Part shown: piece by piece, positions 63,252 through 64,000 of the stretch | How positions within the stretch are numbered: the stretch's first letter is position 1 | Layout of the letters: each line of letters starts with the position of its first letter | NCBI RefSeq assembly: GCF_003001675.1 | Contig: NZ_PVYW01000029.1 | Span: 32,456-96,455 of the forward strand | Length of the DNA stretch: 64,000 nucleotides | Origin: Cohnella sp. SGD-V74 | GTDB lineage: Bacteria > Bacillota > Bacilli > Paenibacillales > Paenibacillaceae | Direction: 5' to 3' | The notes under the pieces: model-generated | What the model saw: only the letters and a program-made list of their open reading frames with translations | The model's database searches: none | Told to the model about the DNA's origin: nothing | Translations under genes and position numbers: made by a program

Positions 63252-63404
63252 TTATAGATGTTCCAGGTCCGTTGTCTTATCGTGATTGAGCGCATCCTGA
63301 TGCCTTCGGTCGTTTTTCTTCTGCTGATTCTGCTGAGCCTGGTGCGAATTGACCGGATTGTTCTCCAGATCCTTCACGACGTTGCGCAGATTTTTGTCCG
63401 CCAT
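63252..63404 (-). CDS. Small hydrophilic protein of unknown function
   Basis: A 50-residue frame with ATG at 63404 and AAGGGG 8 bp upstream: MADKNLRNVVKDLENNPVN, a Gln-rich stretch (HQAQQNQQKKNDRRHQ), and DKTTDLEHL. It is highly charged and Gln/Asn-rich with no hydrophobic segment, like many spore-coat or small spore proteins. It precedes sspP by 23 bp and follows the next gene by 14 bp, so all three are probably cotranscribed. I know of no named family. Confidence 0.65.
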   Translation of the reverse strand: MADKNLRNVVKDLENNPVNSHQAQQNQQKKNDRRHQDALNHDKTTDLEHL

Positions 63405-63418
63405 TTTCCTCGCCCCTT

Positions 63419-63766
63419 CTACGTATGGGTAAAATGATGCAACGCTTGCGCGGTCTCGTGCAAGTGCCGACGGTAGTCGCCGATCAGCTCCTGAATTTGC
63501 TCGGGACTCTCGTCGACCGTCTGGCCGTCCTTCTCCACGTCCTTCAGCTGAATGTCGATTTCCCTGCTGTCGACGTATTGAACGGCGAAATCGAATTCCA
63601 TCATCTGCCGTCCCGCCGTCTTAATATGCACATGAAAAGCGCGCGGATCGGCTCCGTCCGCATATACGTCGGCCGTGTCGCCGGGCGCAAGCCGTTCGGG
63701 CAGCGTTCTCTTCCACGCTTCCACCAGATCGTCTTGCGGTACGGCGAGTTCATCGTTGCTTGGCAT
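63419..63766 (-). CDS. Conserved hypothetical protein
   Basis: A 115-residue soluble protein. The start ATG 63766 is placed after GGAGGTG; a codon 7 triplets earlier overlaps that site. Sequence: SNDELAVPQDDLVEAWKRTLPERLAPGDTADVYADGADPRAFHVHIKTAGRQMMEFDFAVQYVDSREIDIQLKDVEKDG, then a helical His-rich end (DYRRHLHETAQALHHFTHT). No family recognised. It lies first in the putative operon with the two small genes including sspP, so a spore-related role is possible. Confidence 0.7.
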   Translation of the reverse strand: MPSNDELAVPQDDLVEAWKRTLPERLAPGDTADVYADGADPRAFHVHIKTAGRQMMEFDFAVQYVDSREIDIQLKDVEKDGQTVDESPEQIQELIGDYRRHLHETAQALHHFTHT

Positions 63767-64000
63767 CTTAAGCACCTCCACTTCCATTAGCTTGGCCTCT
63801 TGGCGCTATCTTATTCGAAGCTTCGGGCGGAAAATGAGCTATGCTCGTGTGACGGGCTTATTCGGGGCATCCACGGAACGACGGGTGTGATATGCTCGTG
63901 CGGCGCACTAGCGTTGCATAAAACTTCACGCGAAAATAACTACAATTAGCTATATATGTAATAATATAAGTGTTTTTCATGGCGATTATATAAAAAATCC
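63767..64000. other. Upstream region at right window edge
   Basis: No gene is visible in the last ~230 bases. The end (63930-64000) is AT-rich with TATATATGTAATAATATAAG and may carry a promoter for the minus-strand operon or for a gene beyond the window. Confidence 0.35.

Overview
The window looks like part of the chromosome of a spore-forming Paenibacillaceae bacterium (Paenibacillus or Cohnella type). The evidence is the SspP-type spore protein, a Spo0E-like phosphatase, YesM/YesN two-component pairs next to sugar ABC transporters, S-layer homology repeats, MocR and DeoR regulators, and fairly high-GC coding sequence with GGAGG ribosome sites. This assignment is inferred from gene content, not from a database search.

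Layout. 1-6.7 kb: the 3' part of a DUF885 gene, a sensor kinase, and a minus-strand operon of an ECF sigma factor, a membrane protein joining a short cytoplasmic anti-sigma-like segment to an extracellular solute-binding domain, and a second solute-binding lipoprotein. A candidate ECF promoter precedes the sigma gene. 6.7-16 kb is an accessory region. It holds an SDR gene whose cofactor-binding end was replaced by a MITE fragment, a kinase-like gene, an imine-reductase-like oxidoreductase with a MerR regulator, an SDR lacking its catalytic Tyr, an APH-family kinase, a GNAT gene broken by a stop codon, a DJ-1 protein, and an integrase remnant. Through it are scattered four extra copies of the 3' end of the intact rhodanese gene at 15837-16685. 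The best reading is stepwise integration of small islands into the end of the rhodanese gene, each carrying a replacement tail.

16.9-32 kb: 2-aminoethylphosphonate degradation (phnX, phnW, DeoR regulator), an MFS transporter, a pterin dehydratase, motAB, tadA, a Spo0E-like gene, and a response regulator/kinase/ABC/FtsX module. 32-43.4 kb: a carbohydrate locus with LacI, YesM/YesN kinase and regulator, two permeases, a binding lipoprotein, a GH127 beta-L-arabinofuranosidase-like enzyme and an M20 hydrolase. It probably senses, imports and trims an L-arabinofuranose-containing plant glycan.

43.4-48.6 kb: a MITE, a tiny WYL-like protein behind a LexA box, a MocR regulator divergent from an ABC-2 exporter with a TGTCCC operator between them, tRNA-Arg(CCT), and a second MITE. 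48.6-64 kb: a roughly 3,100-residue secreted beta-propeller/FN3/SLH surface protein, a parallel beta-helix protein, a lipoprotein, a YitT-family membrane protein, and three small genes including sspP, two of which had to be found by reading the minus strand directly.
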